From Spirometra erinaceieuropaei (Eukaryota; Platyhelminthes; Cestoda; Diphyllobothriidea; Diphyllobothriidae): 64,000 bases of DNA. The stretch is taken from assembly GCA_902702965.1 (NCBI GenBank), contig CACRXP010000118.1, positions 1,243,603 through 1,307,602 on the forward strand, given 5' to 3'. The notes under the pieces were generated by a model that searched no databases, had not been told where the DNA came from, and saw only the letters and a program-made list of their open reading frames with translations. Below are positions 22,886 through 36,559 of the stretch, one piece after another. The translations under genes were made by a program, and so were the position numbers. Within the stretch, counting starts at the first letter, position 1, and every line of letters starts with the position of its first letter.

Positions 22886-24605
22886 CTGAAAGGTGAAAAG
22901 TACATCTTTCACAATGAAGCCTTTTTAAGGTAAAAGAAGACGAAATCTATAGTTTTAGGTTTCTGTCGTCTCTAGGTAACCGTGGCATTGTAGCAACCCG
23001 CCTCTCTGTGTTCATTTTATATATCCGTTAGAAAGACGTAGAACCATTAGTAAATCACTCTAAACCATTGCAGCCGGGCAATTTGACAAATATTTCGCCA
23101 AAAAGTTGCTTTACGAAGATATGCAAGGATTGGTTTAACGCGGCAACAGTTCGCCAGCTATTACCGCTTTCATTTTAGTACAAACGGCCTCAAAATTCTC
23201 GCCATTATAAGTTAATGACACAGCTGTTTTGCTTATTCTGTATTTATACACACACGGACATCCAAAACAATTTATATGCCGAATGATGTCCGTGAGCTGT
23301 CTACAAAAATAATTCCAAATACCTTTTAAATTTGGATCAATTAAAGTATTTTAATAGACGGCGTAGTTGTACCGATCGGTTGACTACCACATTGATATTG
23401 TGTGGAAAATTATCAATAAAGATTTCTTGTCAAAGTGCAGTTTTCCTCAGAGACTAACAAAAAAACAAATTTTGCTTTTAATTAGTCCTATTAGGTGAAC
23501 TGTTTTATTGATTTTTCACCCCATCTCTGAAATTTACGGCTGAAAAGGATCAGAGAATGTTTAATTCGCCAAAATATTAATCAAACCTGCATGTGGCCTT
23601 TATTTCCAGCGCCATCCAGTCAACCCCGTAATCAGAAAATGCCATTTAGTTGTAAATCAGGTCAACTGGTCGCCGAACATCTTAAGGTAGATATAAACCT
23701 TTCTTTTGCAGTCGCGCAGGTCAATCAACACTGCATTAGTACGAAATTATCTGATTTTCCAACTATACTGATGCGATGCAGCTAAGTAGAAGTATTCTAA
23801 TGGCGAAAGTGGAAAACAGGGCACATACTTGCCTGGTTTTCCACACTCAGTGGCAACCCTCGTTCCCTCATCCCATTTCATTGAGCAGACGCTTCTAGCT
23901 GTCAAAAATATATGTTTGCCAGAATCATCATCTAGTCGTTAAAGAGAAATTTTACCAGTTTTCGTACGATATAGGTGCCTTACGGCGTCTAAATGGCCCA
24001 GTAATTACTTCGGCTTACAGCATCTGAAAATTCTGAGAGGCTGGGTGTTTGCGTTTGAATACCTTTTTCTTGAGTTCGGGGTGAGAAACAACCTCACTTT
24101 TACTGGCTTTCTAGGCATTGCGCAACACGCAGGCATCAGGGTTCGAGAACTCTAAATGAGTTAAATGCCTAACAGCTGCATGTCCTTCGTCGGTTATGGT
24201 TTCTAGAATTCATCGAATTGTGCTGTTTGGGCTACATTTCTTTAAAACGTGAGTGTAAGACCTGCCTTTGAGACGCAAGCTACATTCGTAAGACGGGATA
24301 TTTAGGCAAACTATGGAGCCATGAATATTAGTTTAGATTCTGTTGCCTTTTAATTTACATTTGACGTGCAAAACTGAATGTATGTACTTTAATTTGCGGC
24401 ATTTGAATGCACTGATAAATGTGAACCCGGATTTATTTAAAACAACTCTTAATCCATTTCTCCCGGTACTATTAACGTGGGCCTTAAACATGTACGCTCT
24501 TCTGTTTAATAAACTTCCTTTAAGTTGTCCGTGATTAATAGTTGGCACAAATGCAACTACAGCTTTTCTTGTGCACTGTAAACAAAAGGTCTGGATTCGT
24601 AGTAC
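22886..24605. other. Intron B-C of the protocadherin-like gene (1.7 kb)
   Basis: Bounded by the donor GTACTA after exon B and the acceptor TTTCAG before exon C. AT-rich, with no repeat or gene recognised inside. Confidence 0.88.
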
Positions 24606-24782
24606 CTGAGCCGTTGAAGATAGGGGGGGATTTCCAGTGTCAGAGGCTATCACCGTGAATGTGTACGAGCTGATAGTTTCTCGGTCCAAATTCCCTCGTT
24701 CAACCAAAATGCGACCATCAGAAGTAATCCTGAAGTCTGCCATTGCGGGATTGCCCACTTCCGCTTTCATTGAGAAAACAAT
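24606..24782 (-). CDS. Protocadherin-like gene, exon B (central part of EC6)
   Basis: A 177-bp, 59-codon exon in phase 0 at both ends. The acceptor is TTAACTTCCTTCAAAG before 24782 and the donor is CAG|GTACTA after 24606. It encodes IVFSMKAEVGNPAMADFRIT, SDGRILVERGNLDRETISS and YTFTVIASDTGNPPLSSTAQ: the middle of a cadherin repeat, with the LDRE calcium motif and the conserved A.D.G.P.LSS stretch. Joined to exon A it completes DEDVMPENHK-IVFSM, and to exon C it gives SSTAQ-VQIHISDVNDN. Both joins restore the normal repeat, which is the main proof of the model. Confidence 0.94.
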
Positions 24783-25472
24783 CTTTGAAGGAAGTTAAAA
24801 TGCACAAATTTAAATCCTTACCATCGTGTGACTTTCAAATGAACGAGTTACTCATGGCTGCCATGTTCTTTGAATCAATAGGCTGTTTTCAAAAATGGCC
24901 GTAAGAATTGCAATAAGTGAGTCCAGGAGATATCAAAAAGTAGCTATGGTTTAATGCCTTTAAATCCCTTAATATTTCAAACGCCCATATTTTTCATAGA
25001 TATTATACAGTACCCACATTTTAAAATTCGCATTAACAGCTTAAAAATTCACGTTAGGGATATATTTAAGGTCCGGGACCCGGGTTGCCGTATGTTAGTA
25101 CATTTCAAAAAACCTTTCCATACTACAACGGAGGGGGTAACAGCCAAGATGAGGTGAATGGCAATCGGTTTTCAACAACATCAGAACAATGGCTATTCTT
25201 TCTATCTTAATCAGAACTTTCCATTATTTTTGACAGCTGGTAAAATATATACTGGTGGGACTTTACTTCCTTCTGGTGTAGGAAATATTTCATATTGCAC
25301 CTTCTCGGCATGATATTTGGAGTTTAGCATATTTTTTATAAATGGAAGTGTCAAGCAACAATACTTTTCGGCCTGCACTGAACATAAAAATATGAACCTG
25401 TTCAAAATCCTTGCGTTAAAAACAGGCCGACTTAAATGCATGTCTAAATAAACGGGTTTGTTTGTCCTCTGA

Positions 25473-25877
25473 TCAAATCGCTAACCAGAGTGTTTGTACT
25501 ATAATCTTCTGACAACTAAACACAAAAGACATCATTGATGGAACTGGGCTGGATTCAACTGCATTTTCCTCTAAATCAAAACGCGGGGTTCTCAGCCGCT
25601 CTGTATATTTGCCATGATGATGACTTTGGTACCTGTCCAGTTGAATGCGGGCAGTATCAGTCGTCACATCTTGACCTAAACGCTTACCACGATGGTCTGA
25701 GTAACAGGATTGCTGACTCCGCTCCCGTTCCAAACGAAAGACCTTTAATCCAGCGGCTTGCATTCTCAGCGATCCGCCACTTCTTTCCCTGTACGAGGAA
25801 CCGTAACAATATTCTCTTTGCCTTTTAAAACCCACCGCAGTACACAACCCTGTTTTTTGTAATCTCAGGGGCCCCAA
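25473..25877 (-). other. Unassigned open frame inside intron A-B
   Basis: A minus-strand frame of 134 codons has gene-like composition (YCYGSSYRERSGGSLRMQ, then LGQDVTTDTARIQLDRYQSH). It contains a possible phase-1 acceptor (ACAAAAAACAG) and donor (GTG|GTAAGC), but intron A-B needs phase 0, so it does not fit the protocadherin model. I recognise no domain. It may be a nested exon of another gene, a transposon relic or chance. Confidence 0.22.
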
Positions 25878-28800
25878 AACGCTCTGGTGTACTGATCTAA
25901 ATTTCTTCCTTAGTCATTTTGTTTGACGACGACATGATGTCACCAACGTGAGAATTCAAGATGGCAACATGATTAGTTTCCGAATGATTTCACTCTTCCT
26001 ACTAAACATATCAAATATTGAATGTAATTAATGATGCTTTTGCAGCACGCTCGTTTCGCTAAACTGCAGTAAATCGATGACCCCGACAAAAGGAGTACTT
26101 AGCTGACTGATATTAAAAAATGGTATCTGAGGATTGCGGCCCTGTTTAATGAAATCGCATAGTTATGGTTCTGAGATTTAGCGGGTACTTATGGCTAGCA
26201 AGTGTACATGTTAAACACAAGTGATGATCACTCAATACAACAGTGTTATGTTCCTTAACCTTATAGAGGTTGCTTAAAAAGTGCCCTAGAAATTTTTTAG
26301 GAATGCTCAAGAAATGCCGAGGCTGGTATGAGGCTATAACTAATATTATTTGTGGACTTTCAAAATCAATGTGTATAAATGAAATGCCATTAAAAAACCA
26401 AAGCATACGCATTTTCTTGTTTGGTAAAGTCGGATGGTTGATAAACTATAAAACTAAGCCAACTGGACCTATTTCTGAAATTTTTTAGCATTTAGTCTAT
26501 CTGACTTATTACCTGTAATGCGGAATTCTTTCTGCGGTATAAATTATGCATCAAAGTTTGCGCCTTCTTTAGACCTATCTCTACAGATACCAACGGTCGA
26601 ATACTTACACAATCGAGTAATTAAATACAGGAAATATTTCAGCCGACAAGTGCCAGTCTACTGCATTAATTCAGTCAAAACTTGATTAAGAAGGGAACTT
26701 AGTTGAAATCTTTTGCTTTAGAATGAACTCAAGACAACCGGTTTTCCAATTGAATATTCTTTGTCATTTTGATTAGGGCTGCCCGTACTGGATTCTAACA
26801 CTATGATGGATTCTAATAAACGCGATGTATAAGATTTGGCCAAGTTCTGATAAGGCAATATTCATGAACGTACTAGTATAAGTTTATTAGGCTTTCACGG
26901 AGAAATACGTATAAAATAAAAGCCTTGCGCTTTCCCACCTGTTTATAGTTCAGAAATGCATGGCTAAAGGTTAAGATTGGTTAGATGTTCAAAGATTTTT
27001 TGTCTTTCCAAGGACAAAAGAGTGCTCAAGTGTCGGAATCACAGGAACAATCGAGAGACTTTGAGAGAGCATTTCCCCTAAATTAAACACCGGCTCATTT
27101 AGCCCTGAGCAAACTGTTTACGGGTTAGCATATAAAGGAAGTCTAAGGGTATTTATCGTTGGGTAAATAGTTTGATAGTTCAAGGCACAGACAGATGCAC
27201 GCAAAGGGAAGGTTCGCCTTCTCTAAGATGCCTTTATAGTCTGTTGATCTTCAGTACTCATATAGGCTATGGTCATTTCTCACAACCATTAGTAAACGCA
27301 AAACGAAACCACTGCTCTACTACGTTTAGTTAATATGCGGATGGCTTCCACAATGAACGAGGTGACTTCTTCCATTAGGATTTTTAAATCAGGCTTTTCT
27401 ACCGACGGCACGAGGGCTGTCATTTGGAAGCCCATGTTTTGACCAAAAGCGTTTGTACTTATAAAGCTTTATTTTTGCTGTTTTGCTGAAATATGTATTT
27501 GCAACATCAAACCCAGTGGTGTGGTCGGAGGAAAACACTCTGCTCCTTATCAACACCCCTAGTGACTCTCGCTATGTCACTTTTATTTGAAAGTTCAGTA
27601 GACTGTCATACAGTTCATCTGTGACTTGTCTTCTTACCCCGGGGTGATGAATATAATAAATACGCCACCCATGATTTTCAGAAATTTGGCCTCGGCAGGG
27701 GTCAGGAGATGGAGGCTTTGCCCTCAATTACTCCTGCCTGTCCTTCTATTTCACAAGACGTTTAATTTTTCCCGACCATTACTGGGACTAAGTTTACGCG
27801 TTTTCTCGAATTTTATACCCCTTTAGTGTCAGAGTTGCTTAGATCGACAAGACTTTGTTTAGAAGATTACCACTGGGTAGTTGTGCACTATGGTTCTGGA
27901 AATCAACATTTTGACTGGGCGAACTTGGCAATGACTCTATTCAAACAATTTTTAGGTACGACTTGGCTCTCAATAGTATTCCAACTGTACGTAAACGGGA
28001 TGCCCTGTAAAAGCGTGCAGTCATAAATCGAACTTCCCCACGTTGTTACCAGCCCTCCCAAAGCTATAATTAGGCAGTTGTCCCTGGCATGGACGATTTA
28101 CAACCTGAAGTTAAGTCCAGCTAAGATTCCACTTCGGTCTGTGTAGAGGGCCCCCAGTATCTCCTACAAACTCTTATATTTGTGATGCATTGCAGCCAAA
28201 CTGCTCGAAGCCTTCTATGATTTCATTAGATGTTTCACGGTAGCAAAATCCTACATCTCGGCATAACTACAACGCGACTGTCTCCCTTGAAGAACTGAAG
28301 CGCACTTTGAGACTGAGGGGTGGGTGAATTGCATTAGCTCTTACGCTCACCCAAATGTTTCCAAGCATTCGAGTGCTGCTGTAATCCAGTTCTAAATATG
28401 ATCCACCATCAAAATTCTGAAGGTCAGTTTATATCAACTCTAAATCGGAGTCACCCATCGTTAAGTTATTCTGGTTGATGCAATCTTGTCAAAATCCTGG
28501 TTTTATTGAGGCTTAATAACTGCATGGGCAAACGTATGATTTTAGTAGCAAAAATCAAAAGATAGGCGACATCGCATGTCGAGATCAAGGAATAAAGTTG
28601 ATTTCTAACACCCAGATTTATATATGAATCAGAAACCAAGCAAATCCGCAGTGCAAATACACAATCTAGTAAACAAGAGTCGAAATGAACTGCGTATCTT
28701 TTCTGGAAATCTAAAGTTAGCTTTTGAAGGTGGGAGCTGAGCAAACGCTTTCGTATCACAAATAACTTAAATGTTTGACGTGTTTGAAACAATTAAAATA

Positions 28801-31344
28801 GCCATCATTCTCTGAACAGACGAACAATAGGTTTTAAGAGGGATCCATTACTGAGGCCTTAAAATACCCCTTTAAAGTGGTTACCATGCCATCGGTGAGA
28901 TCTAAATGGACCTTGGGCTTCTGCATGGCTGATCCATAGCGACCTACATAGTTTAACGCTGATAGGTGTTAAAACACACATTGAAGTATGCTAATAGGTA
29001 TCCTAGACTAAGCGTGTGTATCCGCGAGTACTTTTCTATGAAACGATTGCAGTCAAAACTTGAGAGTTTAACCAGACGAAACTTGCCTCTGTCGAAAATT
29101 GATTTTTTTGTCACGTAAATCATATAAGGCGGGATGTGAGCAAACCGGTTATTTTTGGAAAACCAGACATCTTATCGCCTTTAAGATGCAAGATTTCTAA
29201 ATGTCTGTGATTTCATGCTCCAGAACGCAGTAAAACGGCCAGTGACAATCCTTTGTTTATACGTTCTGATATTTTCCTACCCTTTGCAAATACTCCATTA
29301 ATTACCTCCAAAAAGTGGCTATGTTAACGTTTAAGCATGTGGTATATTACTTTTTTTATGGGCTAGTTTCCGCTCTTCTGTAATTTGAAAGCAAAGGAGG
29401 GAGAAGGCGGACAGTTTTCAGTCAGAAGCAACCGAAATTTTTTCCCGAAACTCACCGAGACACACTTTGTCCATGAAGACGAATATTGTGATTACTAGTA
29501 CAGAGAATAACTTGACAGTGGCCCGACGGATTAGGCGGCGTCTACACTGCTTATATGGGTCCTTATACTAGTGAAAGTCCTAATTTTGTCTTTTCATCTA
29601 TTGCACTGTTCTATTCTTCAAGATTATTTTGTTACTATTTGCAAAGAGAACTAATATTTGCAAAGTGTAGAAAATGAGTTTGTATTAAGACGAATATCAA
29701 CCTTTTCCAGCGTAATTAATGGAATTTTACCTCCAGAAAAAATTGGAAATCAAGCAGTCCTTAGGCTGTTATTTCTTCATTCTGTTCACATGTCCTCCCT
29801 TGGCAGGAACGGGGCTTTTCTTAAGATGGCCAATGGTAGCTATCCCCATGCCCGGGATGATTTGCATATTGTTTCTCATGCGCAAGGTCATAAACTAACC
29901 GTAACTAGCATATTCCCGTAGAGAAATCAAAAGAATCATATCTTCCTAACCTGTTTATTAGAAGGTTGATGTTCACTTTAGTTAAGTTTGTGGCAAAAAG
30001 CTTTGAGGTTGTGACAGCTTTCAACCGAAGCATAATTTTTGGGTACAAAGCCATCTGCCACATAAGCCTAATATGATAGATTTTAATACTCTTACCTTAA
30101 ACGTCTGCATTACTTTGGTCATTTTACTCCCATTGTAAACACAGGACGCAATCTCATCAAAACTAAGTCCTGTCGGAAGGCAGAAAATGAGTCAAAATCG
30201 TCAACCCTAATCTACAGCTACTTGGTAGTTTGCTGCAGCCAATGTGCTTCGGTTTGTCGTGTAGAGTGACCGAACGTTGTGGATACCGGTTCCTGATATA
30301 GCATACTCTTTCTCCCAGTGTAACGATATCAAAACCCTACCCTGTTTGTGTGTCACAACGTGTGTGTTTGAGAATGATTAGGCTTGCCTATAGAGGGAAG
30401 TCGTATTCGAGGCAGTCTCCCAGTTCTACCACGACCGCAACCCCCTCAGCCATCCCACCCTCGGGCGCGTCGCCCACGCGAAAAACCTGCTATCTGTCAG
30501 GCAACAATGGTATTGACAACGGTAGCAGCAACCGCAGTGGGAGCAACGTTCGCACGACGACGGGCAGACGCATATTAGGGCCTCCCTTCCCTATCAGATT
30601 GGGTTACCTACAAAACACATCCACCTCCCTACCCCTTTGACCAAAGTGTCTGGTTCACTCAACAGGGTTTCCTGCAACTGCTGCTGCTGTTGACGCGCGA
30701 CACCCACGGACGCACAAAAACAATTGTCCGCTGTAGCACGGGAAGGCAACATCTGTCTTCGTGGGAACAGAACCTGGACAAGCGATAGCTCAGTGAGAGC
30801 AGGAACTTGCGTGTTGAAAGATTTCGGTCGTTGGAGAACTGAAGCATCCTTTTTTTCAAAGCAGACTTCCGAGTCCTTTGTGAGATGACGGAAGGAAAAG
30901 GAGGGGTTGATGGTAGTGGTTACACATAGAAGTCCTCCAGACCTTGCACACTCTGTTTACCACTTAACATCCTAGGGCTAGCGCGAAATACCTGTCGCGC
31001 TTGAATTTTGTTTGAGAGGAACGCGAAATTCCCATACCAATGCTTAGAGAGATCACTCTTGAAAATCACTTGAAGGCTTTGCATTTAAAATGTCATTCTA
31101 ATGGATTGGGGGTCGATGACACATAATTAACCTCTATTTGTCTAACTTCAGTCCCAGTTAAGGGATACAATTAGATTATTTCCGCTAATGTGCGACAACA
31201 TGGCTGAACTAAATCTGTCGCCAAACAGTAGACGTGTCAAATACTAAAATGTTAACCTAAATTCTAAAATGTGTTTTCGACTCGAAAAGATCACTCAAGT
31301 AAGGTGATAGGAATAGTCAGCGTGGGGCACAACCCCAAAATAAT

Positions 31345-31560
31345 CCAGCTGACTCGGGACGCCGACTTTTGAACGAATTTCTTCCCGTCAGCCTTCAAAA
31401 ACTACACCCTGTAAAATGACTACTTATTTAGTAGGAATTTTCTCAGTTTTACGGTGCCTTTACATATGTCTTGCATAGAAAACATGCATAGAACATTTAA
31501 TCTTTTACGTATTTAGCAAAATGATATCTTTTCTTTAAAGTTTTCACTTAAAGTAAAGGT
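31345..31560. repeat. AT-rich dispersed repeat family R1, copy at 31.3 kb
   Basis: Aligns by eye with 44545-44720: GACTCGGGACGCCGACTTTTGAACGA here against CACGTCAGGATACCGACTTTTGAACGA there. Both then carry AATGACTACTTA or AGTGACTGCTTA, a CTCAGTTTT word and ATAGAAAA plus a T-rich stretch. No coding capacity. Confidence 0.5.
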
Positions 31561-32091
31561 ATAATTTGGTCATCATAAAATATTTCAATTCCCGAACAGG
31601 TTTGAATCCGACCTGCCGTTACACCTGCATTCAGAGTTTCCAAACCTCAAGCTGTATATTCTTCGTGTACGGAAAATCATGCACCCTTATATCTTTGTAA
31701 GAGGAGATCATACTGGGTTCATCAAGTTCACCATTGTCTTTGAGCTATATCGTAGACTTTACAAGCATCATTAGTAAATAGAAAGCCACGATGTTTTATA
31801 AGCGAATATTTCACTGTCACAAAAATTTCATAATTATAAACTCTTTTAAAAGTAAACTATACCTCTGCTCCAAATGTAAATTTTAAGATGTAATTATCTA
31901 CCGGATGAGTAAAGGGACGAATATTTCTGTGCATGTTTTCCATCTAATATGTTCAAATAAACAAGGGCATCCCAAACCAATGACAATAAGTTGTACTATA
32001 TAAGGAACCATTTTTATAGTAGACTTTGCGGGAGGCCGGGACAAAGTTCGTTTTTAAGTCGTCATTATGATGTTAACCGAGATATCATAAG

Positions 32092-32200
32092 ACTATGCTG
32101 CAGGGTGATTAATATTACAGTCCTACTTAAGAAATATTTTTGAGTCGAAAACACATTTTAGAATTTTGCTTAATATCTCATGAGTTAGCACTTCTACGTC
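32092..32200. repeat. AT-rich dispersed repeat family R2, copy at 32.1 kb
   Basis: This matches 14028-14140 in the same orientation, with shared words ATGCTGCA, CCTACTTAA, GAAAACAC and CTCATGAGTTAG in the same order and spacing. It lies about 600 bp from an R1 copy, so R1 and R2 could be parts of one longer element. Confidence 0.5.
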
Positions 32201-34246
32201 TCAAAAAACCAAGACATAGGACTGAGATGATTATTTTTGATTTACCTTCTTTGATCAGCCAGTCATTCTATAGTTCAAAGGACAAAACCCGAGGTTGTGG
32301 CCTAATTTGATGCCGGCTGCGACCGGGTATATGAAAAATCAACTATTACTGGTGTACATCACTTGCGCCCAATCATGGTACAAGATAAAAGTAATCCGTT
32401 TTAATGCAAACATTAGGTTTTATTCTGTCATATGCGCTGAGAAGCGCTTGAACATAACCCATGACAGATGATTGCGAGTGTCTAAAGTGACTAAGTTAAC
32501 AAGACGTGAGTTCCTTGATCGATTAAGTTTAGTGGGGCTAGATGCTAGCTTTACAACGAGGTTTCTCATAATTTTTGGAGGTAAATATTCGTGTAAGGAA
32601 ACAGTGAGACTAGGTACATGGGCCTTTGTAAAACCTGTAAGTCATTTGCATTATTAGGGACCCAATTTTCACTTCTACCCTTTTTATTTAGTCCTCTTTG
32701 TGAAACAGTGTTGCATGTTATGATGACGGTTTTGACAGCGATATTCTTAAGCAAGTGATAATTAATTACAATAGACGCGGTCAACAGTGACCGTGATTTA
32801 TTCTAATGAGTCAATGTCCACGGTACATAGTGGACAAAAGAGAGTTGCGATATCCTCTGTCTTCTTTTTATGGTATGCAATAAGAGACCATTCCACGACT
32901 AAAGGACTGTTATTTGTGCCTACCATAGTTATCCATCTTCTGCGCATGCAGAGCCTTCCACGTAATCCCAACATAAAATTGGTATGGATTAAAACATTAA
33001 CTGCTCCTATAAAACAGAAAGTGCAGAATCTTAACCGTTTGCAAAACGGAGGGACTTGTTGCTTCTGTATGCATCAGTAAAGCACCAAGGAGTTCCACGG
33101 CTGCTGGCGACGCAGGTTTTCTGGCTTGTAACTTTTCCATATTCTGAGCTTTCACATTTAAATTCCAAGCAACATTTACATAATGCTTATTGATCAATAA
33201 CTCTGTCGACGAAATCTACCACTGTTCTTCTTAAGGAATGAGACCGGTACCATTAGGTAAAACCAAAAATTTTAAAATTTTTCCCAAAACCGTACATAAA
33301 TGTTTCAACCCAATTCTATATAAGACATGACGTATCTACGCAGAATGACATTCACAGCCCTGGTTGACGCAGCCCGGTACCATAGTGCAGAAGGAGACGT
33401 TCAAACCCCCTGTTGACGTCATTTCTACCTCAGAATTTACCAGCGACCTGCAGTCTTGCTCTGTATCGTGAAACTACCACAATGAATACAACAAGGAAGA
33501 ATTATTTCCTGTAGCTGAACCAGCGAGTCAGTCCGATTTTACTGTGATCCCAGTATCCACATTTTGACTAGCGTAGCAAACTGAGTCGAGTGAAGTTAAT
33601 CCTGTAGAATGCGGGCGCTTGCGCTATCTCCTCCTTCTACTGCCAACTCAGTCGACCGTAGGGCACGAAAATATGTGCCCCATATTACAGGAGGACTTAG
33701 AGTGAGAGCTAGAATTTGAGTTAAATTGAGGACAGGAGTATAAGTACCCCTGAAATTTAGCTCAGTGCCACCTGTAGTACGTGAGATCTTTCTTTCCGAG
33801 TCCATCCCAGTAACCTATTATGTTTAGTCGTGAAAACATCTAACTCTAAGGTTGTGGTGGCCAGAAACATCCTCTGGTTTAGCTTTTTCTGGAAATTGAC
33901 TAACTTTCTTCAGAAATGGGGACAGAAGAGAGCTATACCTCGTTTACTATTACCTTAAGTAGTTGAACGTGATGGTATGTCTCGCAAATGTTTGTCAGTA
34001 TTATTTTAAGATGAATTCAAACACAGCGTTCAGAAGAAGATAATGATTTCCCAGTGGCTGTGTCCAAATTTCACGCAAATGAAGCATTCGCAGAATATCT
34101 GATATATCTAGATAAGAACATCAAATCTTGTCTCTTTTAACATCAATATGTTTAAACCATATGCAGCAGTGTTTTATCATCGGCGTGCATTGACCTCGAA
34201 TTGCAAGAAAACCAGGACAAATTACTGATACGGATTTTCAACCACC

Positions 34247-34353
<107 letters not shown>

Positions 34354-36138
34354 CAACCACCATCATCATTAAACGTCCAGTAAATGATAATCATTCTGAG
34401 AGAACGGAGGAATTCTCCGGAAGATAACCTCCTGTGGAGAAGGCAGTTAAAAGCACGAAGAAGTGTTGCGCAATGATCAGTACTTAATAAGTTATCAGAT
34501 CTCAGTCGTGTGATTTTCCGAAAACTTATGTGGGGTTTGAGCGGACGAACTGTGTTGTTGTTGTAATTTGAGGGTTAAAGACAGTAAACCTGGTAAAAAA
34601 TGATGAGCTTTCTACTGACTGCTATCTTTGAGCTTATAACAGCAGGTTACTTTGAAACGTCTGCGGCAAATGTCTTTCGAAAACAAATGGGCAAACACTG
34701 GGTTTTACAGTTTTTCGGGGCTGTATTATTTCAAACTTATATCTCCACGTGCATATAACATTGACTGTTATACGGCAGTCTGAAGGTATAGGCGATATCG
34801 GTGGCCGATTTTAATTGGCGCTTAGAACAAACAGGTACCTACTCACCGCCGCCAAATAGTGTATGCGAAGACGAGATAAGAAACCAAGTCGCACTAGAAG
34901 GAACCTTTTACAAGCGACCCCGTAACTTGTGAATGTTAGGAAAGACTTTAACCGCGTTTCGCGTGACTCAAACTGAAGGTCTGCATATAGACCAGATAAA
35001 GCACCCTGGCGCTAAACGATAAAACAAAAACCCAGTTTCCATAGCAAAAAACACATGGAATCGCTTGGTGAATTCGACACAGTTGCGGACAAGGGAATTG
35101 CATCGGAAAAGCAGAAAAATTACCTCAAAAGTGGATAGCAGCGCACCCATCAGCAGCGAGTTGGAATGATGTTATCACTTCAGTCGCAGTTCACATATTC
35201 AAGCTCGACGAGGTGGAAACCATCGTGAAAAGTGACAACCTCATGCCTCACAGCCTGATTAACTTATGGTTCGCCGGTCCATAGCCTGTTGAAAAACGCC
35301 ATTTTTCCATTTCCTCATCCAATACCAGGACACCATCAGGACGAAAGTTTTAGTTATTCAGCGAAGGCACGCGAAGGAACACTGTATCCACCGGACATAT
35401 CCGGGAGTTAACTAAATAGGTGATTCTCACTACTTCCGTTGGTGAAATTACGGCCATCAGGGACTCCTATAGGGCAGATCATGTAACCATGGCGGCAAGT
35501 GTGGACAGCTGTTGTGCATACGAATGGTAATATTTTTCTGAAGATGTGGTTGGTATAGCAGCGGCGTCCCCTCGCCAAGTGGGTCCTACAGCTTGCATAA
35601 GCTGCTGTCTTTCATGACGGATTCGGGAAAGAATCTGAAACATCAGGCAAACATATTTAGACTCACGGCATTCTGCCTACCTTTATTTCTAGTACTCGTG
35701 TATCTTATAGGGACACCGCTGTGTTAACGATCTCAGGCAAACAATTAATAAACGCAGACATGAGTATCGTGAAGTGCATCATCGTTCTATTCATCCTTGA
35801 TGCAATTTTGTTTGCTTTTTAATCTTTCGGATGACAGGCTTTGAGGTCAAGCATTCTCTCTTTTTTCACTCAACTTAAGGTCCAGAAAGCACAGTTTGCT
35901 AGTTGTCGAGAACATTCAGATACACATATTAATAGGTAAGTTTTCAGTCACGCAGACGCTAGAGTGACGAAAAAGAGTTAAATGGAGAAGCCTATGAAAA
36001 CCCAGTATGAATTCAAAAATATCTTCAGTGTATCAATCTTACGGAAGCATTAGACCTAGCCCAAGACTATTTTAATATCCGGCTGGGCGTATTTTACTAC
36101 AAAAGGGGAAAGTTACTCGGCAGGAATAGTTTCGACTC

Positions 36139-36405
36139 TGGTACAGGGGAGCCCACCGAGAGTTTTTACGGAAATCACTTGCCTCGTTGTGCCTTAGGGC
36201 TCTCTTTCGATCCCAACCAGCAGCCGCATAGTAGCGCATGATATAGGCAGAACAGTGTTACCGACGGAAACAAGAGAGACGAGAATGGTAATTTCTGACT
36301 TATTAGCCGTCGTCAGCCGGTGCAACCGAACCCCGAAGTGTGGAACACCTGGGGTTCAGTCCTACGATCTGTTGGTTTGAAGTCCAACGACTCTAACTAC
36401 GTAAA
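36139..36405 (-). mobile_element. Composite element 2: SINE joined to MITE-like terminus
   Basis: The left end (36139-36185: TGGTACAGGGGAGCCCACCG, then TTTTTACGGAAATCACTTGCC) matches the terminal arms at 19706 and 20588. It runs without a break into the SINE body (36200-36330) and a minus-strand tRNA-like head near 36340-36405, with a B-box-like GGACTGAACCCC and a loop CTTCAAA. The order terminus, CAGCCGCATAGTAGCGCATG, body, head is the same as at 19706-19945, so the junction is a fixed feature of the family. No right-hand inverted copy was seen. Confidence 0.6.
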
Positions 36406-36559
36406 TTATCAAGGTGGTTACAGCACATCGTCGTCAGACGAAACGAATAGCGAAAGGTGGAAATGTTATACTGATGTTTGAGGACGCATACAGAGAGATA
36501 GGCAGATGACCTTTCGAGGGGTGTGTACATCGTATTGTGATGGCTGTCAGAGGCGAGGA

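Noticed and set aside
30350..30860. Open plus- and minus-strand frames in a GC-richer patch near 30.5 kb
   Set aside because: Thr/Ser/Pro/Arg-rich low-complexity translation, not matched to any known element part.
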